The notes below the pieces were generated by a model. The model did no database searches, was not told the origin of the DNA, and was given only the letters and a program-made list of their open reading frames with translations. A DNA stretch of 46,046 nt from Ruminococcus sp. Its GTDB lineage: Bacteria > Bacillota > Clostridia > Oscillospirales > Acutalibacteraceae. The position numbers were made by a program, and so were the translations under genes. Location of the stretch: assembly GCA_017473775.1 (NCBI GenBank), contig JAFUJH010000062.1, positions 1 to 46,046 on the forward strand, in the 5' to 3' direction. Below are positions 1 through 8,850 of the stretch, piece after piece; positions within the stretch are counted from its first letter, which is position 1; each line of letters opens with the position of its first letter.

Positions 1-484
1 CGTTGGAGGTAAGGTGGACCCACATATTCTCAGTACCAATGAAGAAAAGGTCAAACTCAAGGTAGCTCTCGTTATTCTCGCTTCTCTGGATGCCGTCCTC
101 TGTATAGAGGGTGATGCCGTTAGAGGTGGTGAGAGGATTGAGCTTCATTCTGTCAAGGGTTGTATTGTAAGCAGAAAGCTGCTTGTTGATTTCTACCTCA
201 GTAACCTCGTTGGTGTATTCGGACAGAGTAGCACCGTGATCCTCATCAGAGATAAGGAGCTGTACACCTGTACCGATTGTAATTTCCATATTATGAACAG
301 AAGATATACTGGAGATGGTAAACCATGCAAAGGTGGTAGTAACCATTGAAACCAATAATAAAACAAGCAGGAGAACAGACAGCTTTACCCTGACGCTCTT
401 AATCTGCTTGCGTTCGGCTCTCAGTAATTCAATTTCTCTTTTCAGCTGTTCGTTCTGGTGCTGAAGCTCTGCATTGTAGTCCAT
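1..484 (-). CDS. Membrane-anchored surface protein, 3' part outside the window
   Basis: Partial gene of about 161 visible codons; the C-terminus lies beyond position 1. ATG at 484-482 follows a good AAAGGAG. The first ~28 residues are charged and heptad-like (a short cytoplasmic coiled coil, LKREIELLRAERKQ), then comes a ~20-residue hydrophobic segment that ends in TFAWFT, then a polar, Ser/Thr/Asn-rich domain predicted outside the cell. The AWFT motif just after the membrane segment is common in small Firmicutes surface proteins of the SipW-cargo/TasA-like kind, but the coiled coil ahead of the hydrophobic segment is unlike a simple signal peptide, so a type II membrane protein is more likely. 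No enzyme motif is visible. Function is unknown. Confidence 0.75.
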   Translation of the reverse strand, partial: MDYNAELQHQNEQLKREIELLRAERKQIKSVRVKLSVLLLVLLLVSMVTTTFAWFTISSISSVHNMEITIGTGVQLLISDEDHGATLSEYTNEVTEVEINKQLSAYNTTLDRMKLNPLTTSNGITLYTEDGIQRSENNESYLEFDLFFIGTENMWVHLTSN

Positions 485-566
485 AAACGAAGCTCCTTTT
501 CTGAGATGATTTATTAATGTAATATACAAAAAAATATATATTTACATATTCTTTCTTATACAAAAT

Positions 567-595
567 ATTATATTATAATTTGATGAATAAAGCAA
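567..595 (-). promoter_or_regulatory. Sigma-A-type promoter of the partial surface-protein gene
   Basis: On the minus strand TTGCTT (590-595) lies 17 bp from TATAAT (567-572), about 85 bp before the ATG at 484. The rest of 485-866 is AT-rich and holds only this promoter and the mreB terminator. Confidence 0.6.
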
Positions 596-796
596 CAAAA
601 TTTGACACATTTGTTACAAAAATTGTTCACAAATATTTTACTGAAATTTCAGCGAATTCGTGAATTGAAATATAAATCGTTGGTTGATTTTAACAACAAT
701 GAATTTAAATAGTTGTTAAAAATAGACAAGCACTTGATAAATTATATTACACATTCGGTCAGGTTATGATTACACAAACTGTTTTAGTTTTGTTAA

Positions 797-835
797 CAAA
801 AAAACAAAACGGTAACAACCAAAGCTGTTACCGTT
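797..835 (-). terminator. Rho-independent terminator of the recD2-comFC-mreB operon
   Basis: A 10-bp stem (808-817 with 826-835, core CGGTAACA/TGTTACCG) is followed on the minus strand by a T-rich tract (797-807). It lies about 30 bp after the mreB stop codon. Confidence 0.85.
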
Positions 836-866
836 ATCGTATGCATAAATATGCCGTGATATTTAA

Positions 867-1883
867 TTAATATGCCGCCATCAGGGGATTAACATTAGTA
901 GCCCCGCCGGACTCAACATCTGCAATATATTCAATAGCACTGCCACAGCCCTTTACCACACAGTCGGCAGGGTCGTCGGCAAGGTGAACATTCAGGTTTG
1001 TATACTGAGATATAAGGTCGCAGAAGCCCTCAAGCTGGGATAATCCGCCGGAGAGTGTGATTCCGTCTGTGTAAACATCGCCGATAAGCTCAGGGGGAGT
1101 CTTCTCCAGTACCTCCATAATGCCCTTTACAACGCCCATTGCAGTTTCGATGATTGCCTCGTAAATCTCCGAGGATTTCATATCCACGAATCTTGGCAGA
1201 CCTCTCATAGAATCCCTGCCCTTAACGCGGAAGACTTTCTCCTCAGCAGGGGGTACAACACAGCCGATGGCGTTCTTGCACTGCTCTGCAGTGGTACCGC
1301 CGATAATCAGTGAATATTTACGGCGGACATACTTGATGATTTCTTCATCCATCTGCTTTCCTACATCCTTAATGGTACGGCTGACAGATACACCGCCAAG
1401 AGACAGCACCGCAATATCCGCAGTACCGCCGCCGATATCAACTATCATACATCCGTGGGGACTTGTGATGTCAAGCCCTGCACCCATAGCCGCCGCCTTG
1501 GCGGATTCAATCAGATATACCCGTCTGACGCCGAAGCTGGAGATAGCATTGACTACTGCTCGCTTTTCAACCTCAGTAATCTCACCGGGGATACAAGCTA
1601 CCACACGGGGCATTATAACCTTGCTTGTGCTTACCTTTGACAGGAAGATGCCTATCATTTCCTCTACAAGGTCCAGCTCAGCAATAACTCCGCCCTCAAG
1701 AGGATATACTGCGTGTATTTTTGTGGGGGTTTTGCCAAGCATTCTGTATGCATCCTTGCCTGCGGCAAGTATCTCGTTAAGAATAGCGTCATAGGTGATA
1801 ACAGAGGGCTCGTCCAGCACCTTTCCTTTTTCATTTATATATATTCTTGTGTTACAGGTGCCCAGGTCAAGAGCAATATCCAT
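867..1883 (-). CDS. mreB: MreB/Mbl-family rod-shape actin
   Basis: A 338-residue protein of the bacterial actin family, which polymerises under the membrane and guides elongasome peptidoglycan synthesis. It begins MDIALDLGTCNTRIYI, the phosphate-1 loop of the actin ATPase fold. IVDIGGGTADIAVLSLGG is the phosphate-2 loop and ITLSGGLSQLEG the adenosine-binding motif; length fits the family. ATG at 1883 follows AAAGGATG. It is the last gene of the recD2-comFC-mreB unit, 64 bp after comFC, with a terminator behind it. The usual mreC/mreD partners are not adjacent, so it may be a stand-alone mreB or mbl paralogue; which paralogue cannot be decided here. Confidence 0.92.
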   Translation of the reverse strand: MDIALDLGTCNTRIYINEKGKVLDEPSVITYDAILNEILAAGKDAYRMLGKTPTKIHAVYPLEGGVIAELDLVEEMIGIFLSKVSTSKVIMPRVVACIPGEITEVEKRAVVNAISSFGVRRVYLIESAKAAAMGAGLDITSPHGCMIVDIGGGTADIAVLSLGGVSVSRTIKDVGKQMDEEIIKYVRRKYSLIIGGTTAEQCKNAIGCVVPPAEEKVFRVKGRDSMRGLPRFVDMKSSEIYEAIIETAMGVVKGIMEVLEKTPPELIGDVYTDGITLSGGLSQLEGFCDLISQYTNLNVHLADDPADCVVKGCGSAIEYIADVESGGATNVNPLMAAY

Positions 1884-1947
1884 ATATATACATCCTTTCG
1901 GTTTGCTTTTGTATCTTTCATAATTATATTATAGCGAAAGTTTTATT

Positions 1948-2640
1948 TCAAGTCGTTTTTACAACTGTAACGGCAAAAGTTGCACAGAGTACCTTCTCAG
2001 CACCGCCTGCCACAAGAATCCTGCCACATTCGCCGAGTGTGTTGCCTGTGGTGATTATATCATCAATAAGGAGTATCCGCTTACCTTCTGCGATCCTTTT
2101 GTCTGTAAGTCTGTATACTCCTTTTACATTGCTCTCTCGCTGAGATGCTTTCTTCTGCGTATGCTGAGGCTGATTGTTCCTCGTCTTTTTCAGTGCGGTA
2201 ACAACCGGAATACCTGACAGCCGTGACAGCTCTGTTGCCAGAAGCTCACTTTGATTATAGCCTCTTTCCCTGAGCTTTACGGGATGCAAGGGGACAAAGG
2301 TTATCATATCGAATTCCTCGTCCTTATATTCCTTCACAATGGCATCAGCCATGACTCTTGCCAGTTGATATGCATACTGCTGACTGTTGTTGAATTTGAA
2401 TCTTTTTATCGCTTCAGCAAAAATATCTGTATATGGCACAGCGCTGACAGTGTAGAAGCCTCCCCGTGCATAGGTGTGATATGTGATTGAGTTGAATTTC
2501 TCTGCACAATCATCACAGCACAAATCTCCCAGAGGAATAACCCGTGTGCAGTAGGGGCAACGCTCAGGAAACAAAGCATTCTTTATTTTGTCCCTGAAGG
2601 TGAACTTTCTTTCTGATATTTCCATCTTAGTTCCGCTCAA
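1948..2640 (-). CDS. comFC: ComF-family phosphoribosyltransferase-like protein
   Basis: A 230-residue ComF/GntX family protein, linked in Gram-positives to DNA uptake or nucleotide salvage; the exact reaction is not established. An N-terminal zinc-binding cluster, CPYC-x10-CCDDC, is followed by a type I phosphoribosyltransferase domain with the PRPP loop ILLIDDIITTGNTL near residues 190-203. The start is TTG at 2640-2638, placed just after GAGGAG; an ATG 15 bp further in (2625) has a poorer Shine-Dalgarno. It overlaps the end of recD2 by 14 bp, which implies translational coupling. The partner comFA is absent from the window. Confidence 0.88.
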   Translation of the reverse strand: MSGTKMEISERKFTFRDKIKNALFPERCPYCTRVIPLGDLCCDDCAEKFNSITYHTYARGGFYTVSAVPYTDIFAEAIKRFKFNNSQQYAYQLARVMADAIVKEYKDEEFDMITFVPLHPVKLRERGYNQSELLATELSRLSGIPVVTALKKTRNNQPQHTQKKASQRESNVKGVYRLTDKRIAEGKRILLIDDIITTGNTLGECGRILVAGGAEKVLCATFAVTVVKTT

Positions 2641-4831
2641 GCATACTCCTCAGTCCGCTGTATCTGAGTGTCCTAACATTGTTGTTTACCATATATTCCA
2701 CAGTATCACGGTTGCCAACCAGTATCAGGAGCTTCTTGGCTCTGGTAACTCCCGTGTACAGCAGGTTTCTGTAGAACAGGTACTGAGAATTTTTAATCAA
2801 AGGCATAACAACTGCCTCAAACTCGTTACCCTGACTTTTGTGTACAGTGCAGGCGTAGCTCAGCTCAAGGTCACCTACACAGTCTCCGTCATATACAGCA
2901 ATTCTGTCGTCAAACTTAATCTGCATCCTCTTGGAGACCTTGTCTATTGCCTGAATAATGCCGATATCGCCGTTGAAGATTCCCTCGCCGTATTCGCCTG
3001 TAGACTCCTTCACCCATGTGATATTGTAGTTGTTCTTCACCTGCATAACCTTGTCACCAATGCGGAAGGTGGCAAATCCGAAGGTTACCTCATCTTTGCT
3101 TTTTGCAGGTGGATTGAGAGCTTCTCTCAGATGTTGGTTGAGTTCATATGTACCCAGTATACCTTTCCTTCCGGGGCATAACACCTGAATATCACTGACG
3201 GGGGAAAATCCGTAGCTTCTGGGAAGTCGCTCACTGCAAAGACTGACTATCAGCTTTCTTGCCTGTGTGGGGTTTGAGCAGGGGAGAAAGAAGAAGTCGT
3301 TATCCTTGATGCCAAGCTCAGGCATAACACCCGATACAATCCTGTGAGCATTAGTGACTATGAGACTTTTCTGAGATTGCCTGAATATTTCTTTAAGTGC
3401 CACAACAGGTATAATCTCCGATGCTACAAGGTCGGCAAGCACATTGCCTGCACCTACCGATGGAAGCTGGTCGCTGTCGCCTACAAGGATTATCCTGCAT
3501 CCTAAGGGCAAAGCTCTGAGGACACTTTCAAAAAGCAGGGAATCTACCATAGAAAGCTCGTCCACGATAAGTGCATCGCAGTTAAGCATATTCATTTCAT
3601 TTTTTTTGAATTCGGGTTGGTCGTTTCTGTTGTACTGTACCTCAAGCAAACGGTGCAGGGTCTTTGCCTCACAGCCTGTCAGCTCGCTCATTCTCTGTGC
3701 TGCTCTGCCTGTAGGTGCTGCAAGAAGTACTGTCTGACCTTTACTTTTCAATATACTTATTATTGCATTCAGTGTGGTGGTTTTGCCTGTACCGGGACCG
3801 CCTGTCAGTACAAGCAGACCCTTCTGCAAGGCCTGCATGATGGCTTCTTTCTGAAGGGCGGCATATCGGATTCCTGTGCGGTTTTCTATATCCTCAATAA
3901 GCTCTTTTGCGTCATTCATAGGAGCAACAGGGAATCTCAGGAGCATCTTCATTCTTGCGGCAGTGTAGCTTTCACACAGATGCAGGTCAGGAAGGAAAAT
4001 AAACTCCCTGTCATAAAAAACATCTCTGATAAGAGTTCCGTCATCAATCATACTCTCCAGAGCGGACTGTGCACTGATAATTTCAATCTGCAGGAATTCA
4101 GCGGTTTTACTCAGTAGCTTGTCCTGTGGAACGCAAGTGTGACCTGAGTTGCGGTTGTGTTTGAGCACATAGGCAAGTCCTGCACGGATTCGCAGACTGT
4201 TATCAGGTGAGAAATTCTTTTTGCCTGCAATCATATCCGCTGTTTCAAAGCTGATTGTACTGCCTTCAATGCATAGAGTATAAGGATTGTCCTCGATAAT
4301 ACTAATTGTATCGTTGCCGAATTTTTTCCACAACGCGATAGCATCCTGAGCGTTTATGCCGAAAGCTCCTAAGTACATCAGAAGTTCCCTGATGCTTGTA
4401 TTTGCCTTGAGCTGTTCGCTGAAGCTTCTGGCTTTTTCAATGGAAATACCCTTGAGTTTTGCGACTCTTTCCGGGTCGTTCTCCAGCACTTCAAGGGTGT
4501 TTTCTCCGAATTCCTTAACGAGCCTTGCGGCAGTAGACGGACCGATACCTTTAACCGCTCCTCCTGAAAGATATTTGAGTATTCCCAGTACCGATGTGGG
4601 TATTCCACGCTCAAAGGCGGATACAGACAACTGCTGTCCGTAGGTAGCGTGACTTGTGAAGGTGCCGATAAGCTTCAGCTCCTCACCCTCAAAAACCATA
4701 GGCATAATGCCGACTGCGGTGATGGTGTCATCTCCGCAGCCAAGCTCCAGCACCGTATATTCATTTTCTTCGTTACGATATACGATTCTCTCTACAGTAC
4801 CGCATACCTCATACATTTCATTCTGTGACAT
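2627..4831 (-). CDS. recD2: RecD2-type ATP-dependent DNA helicase
   Basis: A 734-residue SF1B 5'-3' helicase of the RecD2/TraA type, the stand-alone RecD of bacteria lacking RecBC, involved in replication-fork and recombination repair. It has an N-terminal OB-like region, helix-hairpin-helix segments (GGAVKGIGPSTAARLVKEFG, about residues 89-108), Walker A GGPGTGKTTT near residue 342, the DELSMVD Walker B, GDSDQLPSVGAGN, and the C-terminal motif VHKSQGNEFEAVVMP. ATG at 4831 follows GAGGAA, and a promoter lies directly upstream. It is the first gene of an operon with comFC and mreB; the link to mreB is probably positional. Confidence 0.95.
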   Translation of the reverse strand: MSQNEMYEVCGTVERIVYRNEENEYTVLELGCGDDTITAVGIMPMVFEGEELKLIGTFTSHATYGQQLSVSAFERGIPTSVLGILKYLSGGAVKGIGPSTAARLVKEFGENTLEVLENDPERVAKLKGISIEKARSFSEQLKANTSIRELLMYLGAFGINAQDAIALWKKFGNDTISIIEDNPYTLCIEGSTISFETADMIAGKKNFSPDNSLRIRAGLAYVLKHNRNSGHTCVPQDKLLSKTAEFLQIEIISAQSALESMIDDGTLIRDVFYDREFIFLPDLHLCESYTAARMKMLLRFPVAPMNDAKELIEDIENRTGIRYAALQKEAIMQALQKGLLVLTGGPGTGKTTTLNAIISILKSKGQTVLLAAPTGRAAQRMSELTGCEAKTLHRLLEVQYNRNDQPEFKKNEMNMLNCDALIVDELSMVDSLLFESVLRALPLGCRIILVGDSDQLPSVGAGNVLADLVASEIIPVVALKEIFRQSQKSLIVTNAHRIVSGVMPELGIKDNDFFFLPCSNPTQARKLIVSLCSERLPRSYGFSPVSDIQVLCPGRKGILGTYELNQHLREALNPPAKSKDEVTFGFATFRIGDKVMQVKNNYNITWVKESTGEYGEGIFNGDIGIIQAIDKVSKRMQIKFDDRIAVYDGDCVGDLELSYACTVHKSQGNEFEAVVMPLIKNSQYLFYRNLLYTGVTRAKKLLILVGNRDTVEYMVNNNVRTLRYSGLRSMLERN

Positions 4832-4872
4832 AAATTCCTCGTATTTTGCGATTTTCGTTAACTATACAATAT

Positions 4873-4901
4873 ATTATAATATAAATTTAAACAGGACACA
4901 A
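4873..4901 (-). promoter_or_regulatory. Promoter of the recD2 operon
   Basis: On the minus strand TTGTGT (4896-4901) and TATAAT (4873-4878) are separated by 17 bp, about 40 bp ahead of the recD2 ATG. Confidence 0.65.
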
Positions 4902-4943
4902 TAAATTGAAAGCATAAAATGAAAATTTTGTATTAATAATTTA

Positions 4944-5309
4944 TTATTCTATGTAAGAATTATTGCTTTCTTTAACGCCAAAAAGTTCAGTCAACTCATC
5001 GGTTTTCATAATAGTCATAAATTCATATTCTGAGCAGATTTTTGTGCATATTTCTCGTGTGATGTCATCCATTCCGTTATCAAGACAAACCACCATATAA
5101 GGTCGGACTTTACCCATCCACCTTACTTTTACAGCACAGCTTCTCAGTGTGTACTCAATATCCTCACAGTCACTTGATGCAGGAGTTATCAACATAATTG
5201 TTTTGTCCTTACTGCTTTTGTATATTCCGAAAAGCAGAAATCTGACTATAGAAACAGCACCGACCAGAGATAATATAACCACCATAAAGCCCAAGATAAT
5301 ATCAATCAT
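4944..5309 (-). CDS. Small single-pass membrane protein of unknown function
   Basis: About 121 residues. I chose ATG at 5309-5307 because AGAGG sits 8 bp before it; the upstream in-frame GTG (5318) has no ribosome binding site. The first ~25 residues form one membrane segment (IDIILGFMVVILSLVGAVSI). The remainder is a mixed alpha/beta cytoplasmic domain with two Cys (SDCEDIEYTLRSC) and no catalytic motif I recognise. It is transcribed divergently from the DUF1540 gene. Many Clostridia have short proteins of this design beside unrelated genes. Function unknown. Confidence 0.7.
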   Translation of the reverse strand: MIDIILGFMVVILSLVGAVSIVRFLLFGIYKSSKDKTIMLITPASSDCEDIEYTLRSCAVKVRWMGKVRPYMVVCLDNGMDDITREICTKICSEYEFMTIMKTDELTELFGVKESNNSYIE

Positions 5310-5405
5310 AGTAAGCACCTCTTTACATAATATCCATAATTAAAAATTATGTGCAGCGAATAGTGCAAAAAACATAGGGGATAATACTATCGAGGTGAGA
5401 AAAAG

Positions 5406-5600
5406 ATGATGGACAATAGTGTTAACAAGTGCATCCATTGCTCTGTAAGAAACTGTGCATACAACAATGCAGAGCAGGGTTATTGCAAGCTGGATTCAAT
5501 CAAAATCGGTACTCACGAGGCTAATCCCACAGAGAAGAAGTGTACCGATTGCGAAAGCTTTATGCTCAGAAGCGGCTGTTCAGGTTCAACCTGCGGCTGA
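5406..5600 (+). CDS. DUF1540 small cysteine-rich protein
   Basis: A 64-residue protein with eight Cys in the pattern C-x2-C-x4-C ... C ... C-x2-C near the centre and two near the C-terminus (SGCSGSTCG). The core (CIHCSVRNCAYNN) matches the DUF1540 family common in spore-forming Firmicutes, which is probably metal- or disulfide-stabilised; its role is unknown. GAGGTGAG precedes the start; ATG at 5406 or 5409 is equally possible. It forms a one-gene unit with a strong terminator behind it. Confidence 0.85.
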   Translation: MMDNSVNKCIHCSVRNCAYNNAEQGYCKLDSIKIGTHEANPTEKKCTDCESFMLRSGCSGSTCG

Positions 5601-5617
5601 TAAAGTATGAGCAAGCT

Positions 5618-5657
5618 CACAGGCGGTCAGGTTATTCCTGTCCGCCTGTGTTTTTTT
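5618..5657 (+). terminator. Terminator after the DUF1540 gene
   Basis: CACAGGCGG-T-CAGG pairs with CCTG-T-CCGCCTGTG around a TTAT-centred loop and is followed by seven T. It insulates the exopolysaccharide operon from the small gene. Confidence 0.92.
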
Positions 5658-5779
5658 ATTGTCACAGGAATAATATTACGACCGTTACTGTATTTTGTAT
5701 CATTTTTTATGAATAAATGCCACATTTAGTTATTATTATAAAATTATTATTATAAAAAACAATAAAATATTACTTGTAT

Positions 5780-5807
5780 TTGTTCTTGTCTTATGATACT
5801 ATATTAT
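5780..5807 (+). promoter_or_regulatory. Candidate promoter of the exopolysaccharide operon
   Basis: TTGTTC (5780-5785) and TATTAT (5802-5807) lie 16 bp apart. A second pair, TTGTCT (5786) and TATAAT (5811-5816), has a 19-bp spacer. Both leave an untranslated leader of about 75 bp before the ATG at 5891. No operator is obvious. Confidence 0.4.
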
Positions 5808-5890
5808 ATGTATAATAATGTCGGATTGTATGTATGGGGCATACGATACCATATCAACGGTATACAAATAATTTAAGGAGATTTGTACCA

Positions 5891-6664
5891 ATGAATAATG
5901 AAAATACAAAATCACAGGATTACTATGTAATAGATTTTATACATATTTTAAAATCTGTTTGGAGAAGAATGTGGATAGTTGTTTTAGTAGCTATCTTAGG
6001 AGGATTCGTTGGATTCTTTTCCTCCTCTTTCTTGATTACTCCAGAGTATTCTTCATCAATAATGTTGTATGTTAACAACAGCTCCTTTTCTTTAGGCAGT
6101 TCCAGCTTCAGTATCAGCTCATCTGAGCTTACAGCAGCTCAGAGCCTGGTAAAGACATACACTGTTATACTTAAAAATAAGACAACTCTTGATCAGGTTA
6201 ACGAAAAACTCAAAGAAAAAACAGATATTGAATACACATGGGGTGAGCTCTACGATATGATAGAAGCTTTCTCTGTAAATGAAACCGAAATTCTTGAGGT
6301 TAAAGTTACTGCTAACGACCCTTATGTTGCAGCTGAGATTGTTAATACCATAGCTGAGGTGCTTCCTGACAGAATATCCGAGATTATCGAGGGCAGTTCA
6401 ATGGAAGTAGTCGATATCGGTGCTGTCAGAGAACAAAAAGTTTATCCCAATATAACAAGATTTACAGAGGTTGGTTTGTTAATAGGTGCTGTTGTAGCTT
6501 TGGTTGCACTTGTTATTCTTGCTCTTATTGATGATACCATCCACGATGACGAGTATATTCTCAGAACCTACGATTATCCCATTCTCGCCAAGGTTCCCAA
6601 TCTGCTCGGAACTTCTGATAAGCAGTACGCTTACTATTATCAGAGAAAAAAGAATATTAAGTAA
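5891..6664 (+). CDS. Wzz/CpsC-type polysaccharide co-polymerase
   Basis: A 257-residue chain-length regulator, the membrane partner of the BY-kinase encoded next. Two membrane segments (about residues 27-48 and 193-213) flank an extracellular domain of ~140 residues, the Wzz/CpsC layout without a fused kinase. A proline-bearing stretch (YPNITR) precedes the second segment as in the family. The cytoplasmic tail would activate the kinase in trans. ATG at 5891 is preceded by AAGGAG at a 10-bp spacing; the in-frame ATG 57 bp upstream has no such site. It is the first gene of the capsule operon, 15 bp before the kinase gene. Confidence 0.92.
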   Translation: MNNENTKSQDYYVIDFIHILKSVWRRMWIVVLVAILGGFVGFFSSSFLITPEYSSSIMLYVNNSSFSLGSSSFSISSSELTAAQSLVKTYTVILKNKTTLDQVNEKLKEKTDIEYTWGELYDMIEAFSVNETEILEVKVTANDPYVAAEIVNTIAEVLPDRISEIIEGSSMEVVDIGAVREQKVYPNITRFTEVGLLIGAVVALVALVILALIDDTIHDDEYILRTYDYPILAKVPNLLGTSDKQYAYYYQRKKNIK

Positions 6665-6679
6665 GGAGGAGAGAATAGT

Positions 6680-7438
6680 ATGGCAATCAAGAAAAAAAAC
6701 AGCAGATCCTTTTTTGATGCTGTAGTAAACAAGAAAACCCTGCATAAAAATCTTGAGTTCACTGCTGTTGAGCAGTATAAGCTGCTGAGAGCTAATCTTT
6801 CCTTCACCCTTCCCGAAGGCGTCAAGTGTCCCATTATCGGCGTTACCAGCTCCATGCGAGGCGAGGGTAAGAGTACAACCGCTATCAATCTGTCTTATGT
6901 TCTGGCTGAAAGCGGCAAGAGTGTCCTGCTTATTGACGGTGACCTGCGAATCCCCAGCGTTGCTAAGAAGATGGACATCAGCAGTTCTCCCGGTCTTACC
7001 GACCTGCTTATGGGCTACGAGTCACATCAGATGGGTGTGTTCAAAACAAGCTTGCTTGAGAACTGGTATGTTATGCCCTCAGGTGATCTTCCTCCAAATC
7101 CTTCCGAGCTTCTCGGCTCACGCAGAATGGAGTCTATTCTGAGGCTCGCTGCAGAGAAGTTTGATTATATTATAGTTGACCTTCCTCCCGTCAATGTAGT
7201 TTCCGATGCTCTTGCAATCTCCAAATATCTGACCGGTATGATTGTTGTTATCCGTGAAGATTATACAGAGAAAAAAGAGCTTGAGGCTTGCTTCAGACAG
7301 CTGAAGCTTTCCAATGTAAATGTGCTCGGCTGTGTTATGAATGAGGCAGAAAACTCCAACGGTACACACAGCAGATATAGAAAGTACTCCAAGTATTACC
7401 GCAAGTATTACACCTCATCGGGTACACACCAAAAATGA
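6680..7438 (+). CDS. Bacterial tyrosine kinase CpsD/CapB type
   Basis: A 252-residue BY-kinase that autophosphorylates and controls polymer length and export with the Wzz-like protein. Motifs: Walker A GVTSSMRGEGKSTT (54-67), Walker A' LLIDGDLR (83-90), Walker B IIVDLPP (164-170), and a C-terminal tyrosine cluster with six Tyr between SRYRKY and RKYYTS. AGGAGG is well placed before the ATG at 6680. Its stop overlaps the next start by 4 bp (ATGA), so kinase and phosphatase are translationally coupled. Confidence 0.95.
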   Translation: MAIKKKNSRSFFDAVVNKKTLHKNLEFTAVEQYKLLRANLSFTLPEGVKCPIIGVTSSMRGEGKSTTAINLSYVLAESGKSVLLIDGDLRIPSVAKKMDISSSPGLTDLLMGYESHQMGVFKTSLLENWYVMPSGDLPPNPSELLGSRRMESILRLAAEKFDYIIVDLPPVNVVSDALAISKYLTGMIVVIREDYTEKKELEACFRQLKLSNVNVLGCVMNEAENSNGTHSRYRKYSKYYRKYYTSSGTHQK

Positions 7439-8139
7439 TTGATTTTCACAGTCACATTCTACCTGCTGTTGATGACGGAAGTCGGGATGTGGAGGAAAGT
7501 TTACAGCTTCTGGGGATGTTGAAGTCTCAAGGAGTTAATACGGTGGTTGCTACACCGCACTTTTTATCAAACAGAGAATCTGTTGATGAGTTTCTCATGC
7601 GGCGTCAGGCGTCCTTCGATATTCTCACTTCTGCTTTGTCTTGTGATTTTCCACAGATAATTCTCGGTGCCGAGGTGGCATATTACGAGGGTATCAGTAA
7701 GCTTGAGGGACTCCATAAACTCAGTGTGGGGGACAGCAGGCTTCTGCTTATAGAGATGCCTATGTGCAAGTGGTCAGAATATTCTGTTAAAGAAATAACC
7801 GAACTTGCCTGCTCAAACAGAGTCACCATCGTCCTTGCTCATATAGAACGATATCTCGCTTTTCATAATACCGAAGCTATCAGGACGCTTCTGGGGTGTG
7901 ATGTACTGATGCAGGTGAACGCAAGTTTCTTTAACGACTTCTTCACAAGACACAAAGCCTTTTCAATGCTCAAGTCAGGCAGTATACATTTTATCGGCTC
8001 GGATTGCCACAATATTACACACAGACCTCCCCGTATAGGGCAGGCGTTTGACCTGATTTGTAAAAAATCAGGACCTCATTTTCTACAGGATTTCGCCGAT
8101 TTCCAGCGGAGTATTATATTCTCTGATGAAAACGGTTAA
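7435..8139 (+). CDS. PHP-type tyrosine phosphatase CpsB/CapC
   Basis: A 234-residue manganese-dependent phosphatase of the PHP superfamily that dephosphorylates the BY-kinase. It starts MIDFHSHILPAVDDGS (metal ligands H5, H7), with further ligands in ATPHF, the LAHIERY motif and GSDCHN near the C-terminus. There is no Shine-Dalgarno of its own; it overlaps the kinase gene by 4 bp. The kinase-phosphatase pair resets the phosphorylation cycle of the capsule machinery. Confidence 0.93.
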   Translation: MIDFHSHILPAVDDGSRDVEESLQLLGMLKSQGVNTVVATPHFLSNRESVDEFLMRRQASFDILTSALSCDFPQIILGAEVAYYEGISKLEGLHKLSVGDSRLLLIEMPMCKWSEYSVKEITELACSNRVTIVLAHIERYLAFHNTEAIRTLLGCDVLMQVNASFFNDFFTRHKAFSMLKSGSIHFIGSDCHNITHRPPRIGQAFDLICKKSGPHFLQDFADFQRSIIFSDENG

Positions 8140-8181
8140 TCAATATTCGCAACTATTTTATCTTGAAAGGATGATTTAATT

Positions 8182-8850
8182 ATGAAAAAGGTATTTGCAA
8201 TTTGTCTGGCACTTGTTATGGTGTTCTCTCTCAGCGTGACTGTTTGTGCTGCTCCCGGCTCATTTGTGAACAGCCCCTCAAACAACAACGCACCTGTTAT
8301 CGAAGAATTCGAGAATGAGAGCGACGATTGTACAGCAGACCTTGATATCACCTCCTTTGGTGACCGTAACAGCCTCAGCGATGCTGATAAGAAGGAGATG
8401 GAGGATGCATACGATATGATCAAGAACTCCACTGACCTTACCGATATGTTCTCAGGTCTTAACGCAGTTGTTGATGACCTTGATATTCTTCCTTCTGACC
8501 TTGCTGTCAGCGACCTGTTCCACATTGACTACACAGATTGTGTAGAGCATGACGAGCACGGCGCATTCAAAATCAAGCTTTCTGCTGATACACTCAAGGG
8601 CTTTGCAGGTCTTATCCAGTACATCAACGGAGAGTGGAAGCTTATTGACAATGCAAAGGTTGAAGATGACGAGTACCTCATCTTCACAGCTGATGACCTC
8701 TCTACATTTGCAATCGTAGTTGATTCCACAAAGTCTGCAACTACTTCTCCTGTAACAGGTGATCCCACTCTTACAATTGTTGCAGGTGTTGTTACACTGG
8801 CACTGTGCACAGCTTTCGCAGTAGTTACAGTCAGCAAGAAGAAGGCATGA
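8182..8850 (+). CDS. Secreted protein with SPVTG sorting-type C-terminus
   Basis: 222 residues: a signal peptide (1-23, ending VCA), an acidic globular middle (about 30-185) with many Asp/Glu, then SPVTGD (189-194), a hydrophobic segment and a KKKA tail. The tail is the layout of a sortase substrate; (S/N)PxTG motifs are used by class B sortases such as that of Clostridioides difficile. No sortase gene is in the window. It sits inside the capsule operon and its last codons overlap the LCP start (ATGA), so it is likely made together with the ligase. The middle domain is not a family I recognise. AAAGGATG precedes the ATG. Confidence 0.8.
   Translation: MKKVFAICLALVMVFSLSVTVCAAPGSFVNSPSNNNAPVIEEFENESDDCTADLDITSFGDRNSLSDADKKEMEDAYDMIKNSTDLTDMFSGLNAVVDDLDILPSDLAVSDLFHIDYTDCVEHDEHGAFKIKLSADTLKGFAGLIQYINGEWKLIDNAKVEDDEYLIFTADDLSTFAIVVDSTKSATTSPVTGDPTLTIVAGVVTLALCTAFAVVTVSKKKA

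Noticed and set aside
14-349. 111-codon plus-strand frame at the window start
   Set aside because: It is antisense to the partial surface-protein gene, which has a promoter, ribosome site and sensible protein features.
1267-1794. 175-codon plus-strand frame
   Set aside because: Shadow of mreB, whose actin motifs are clear on the other strand.
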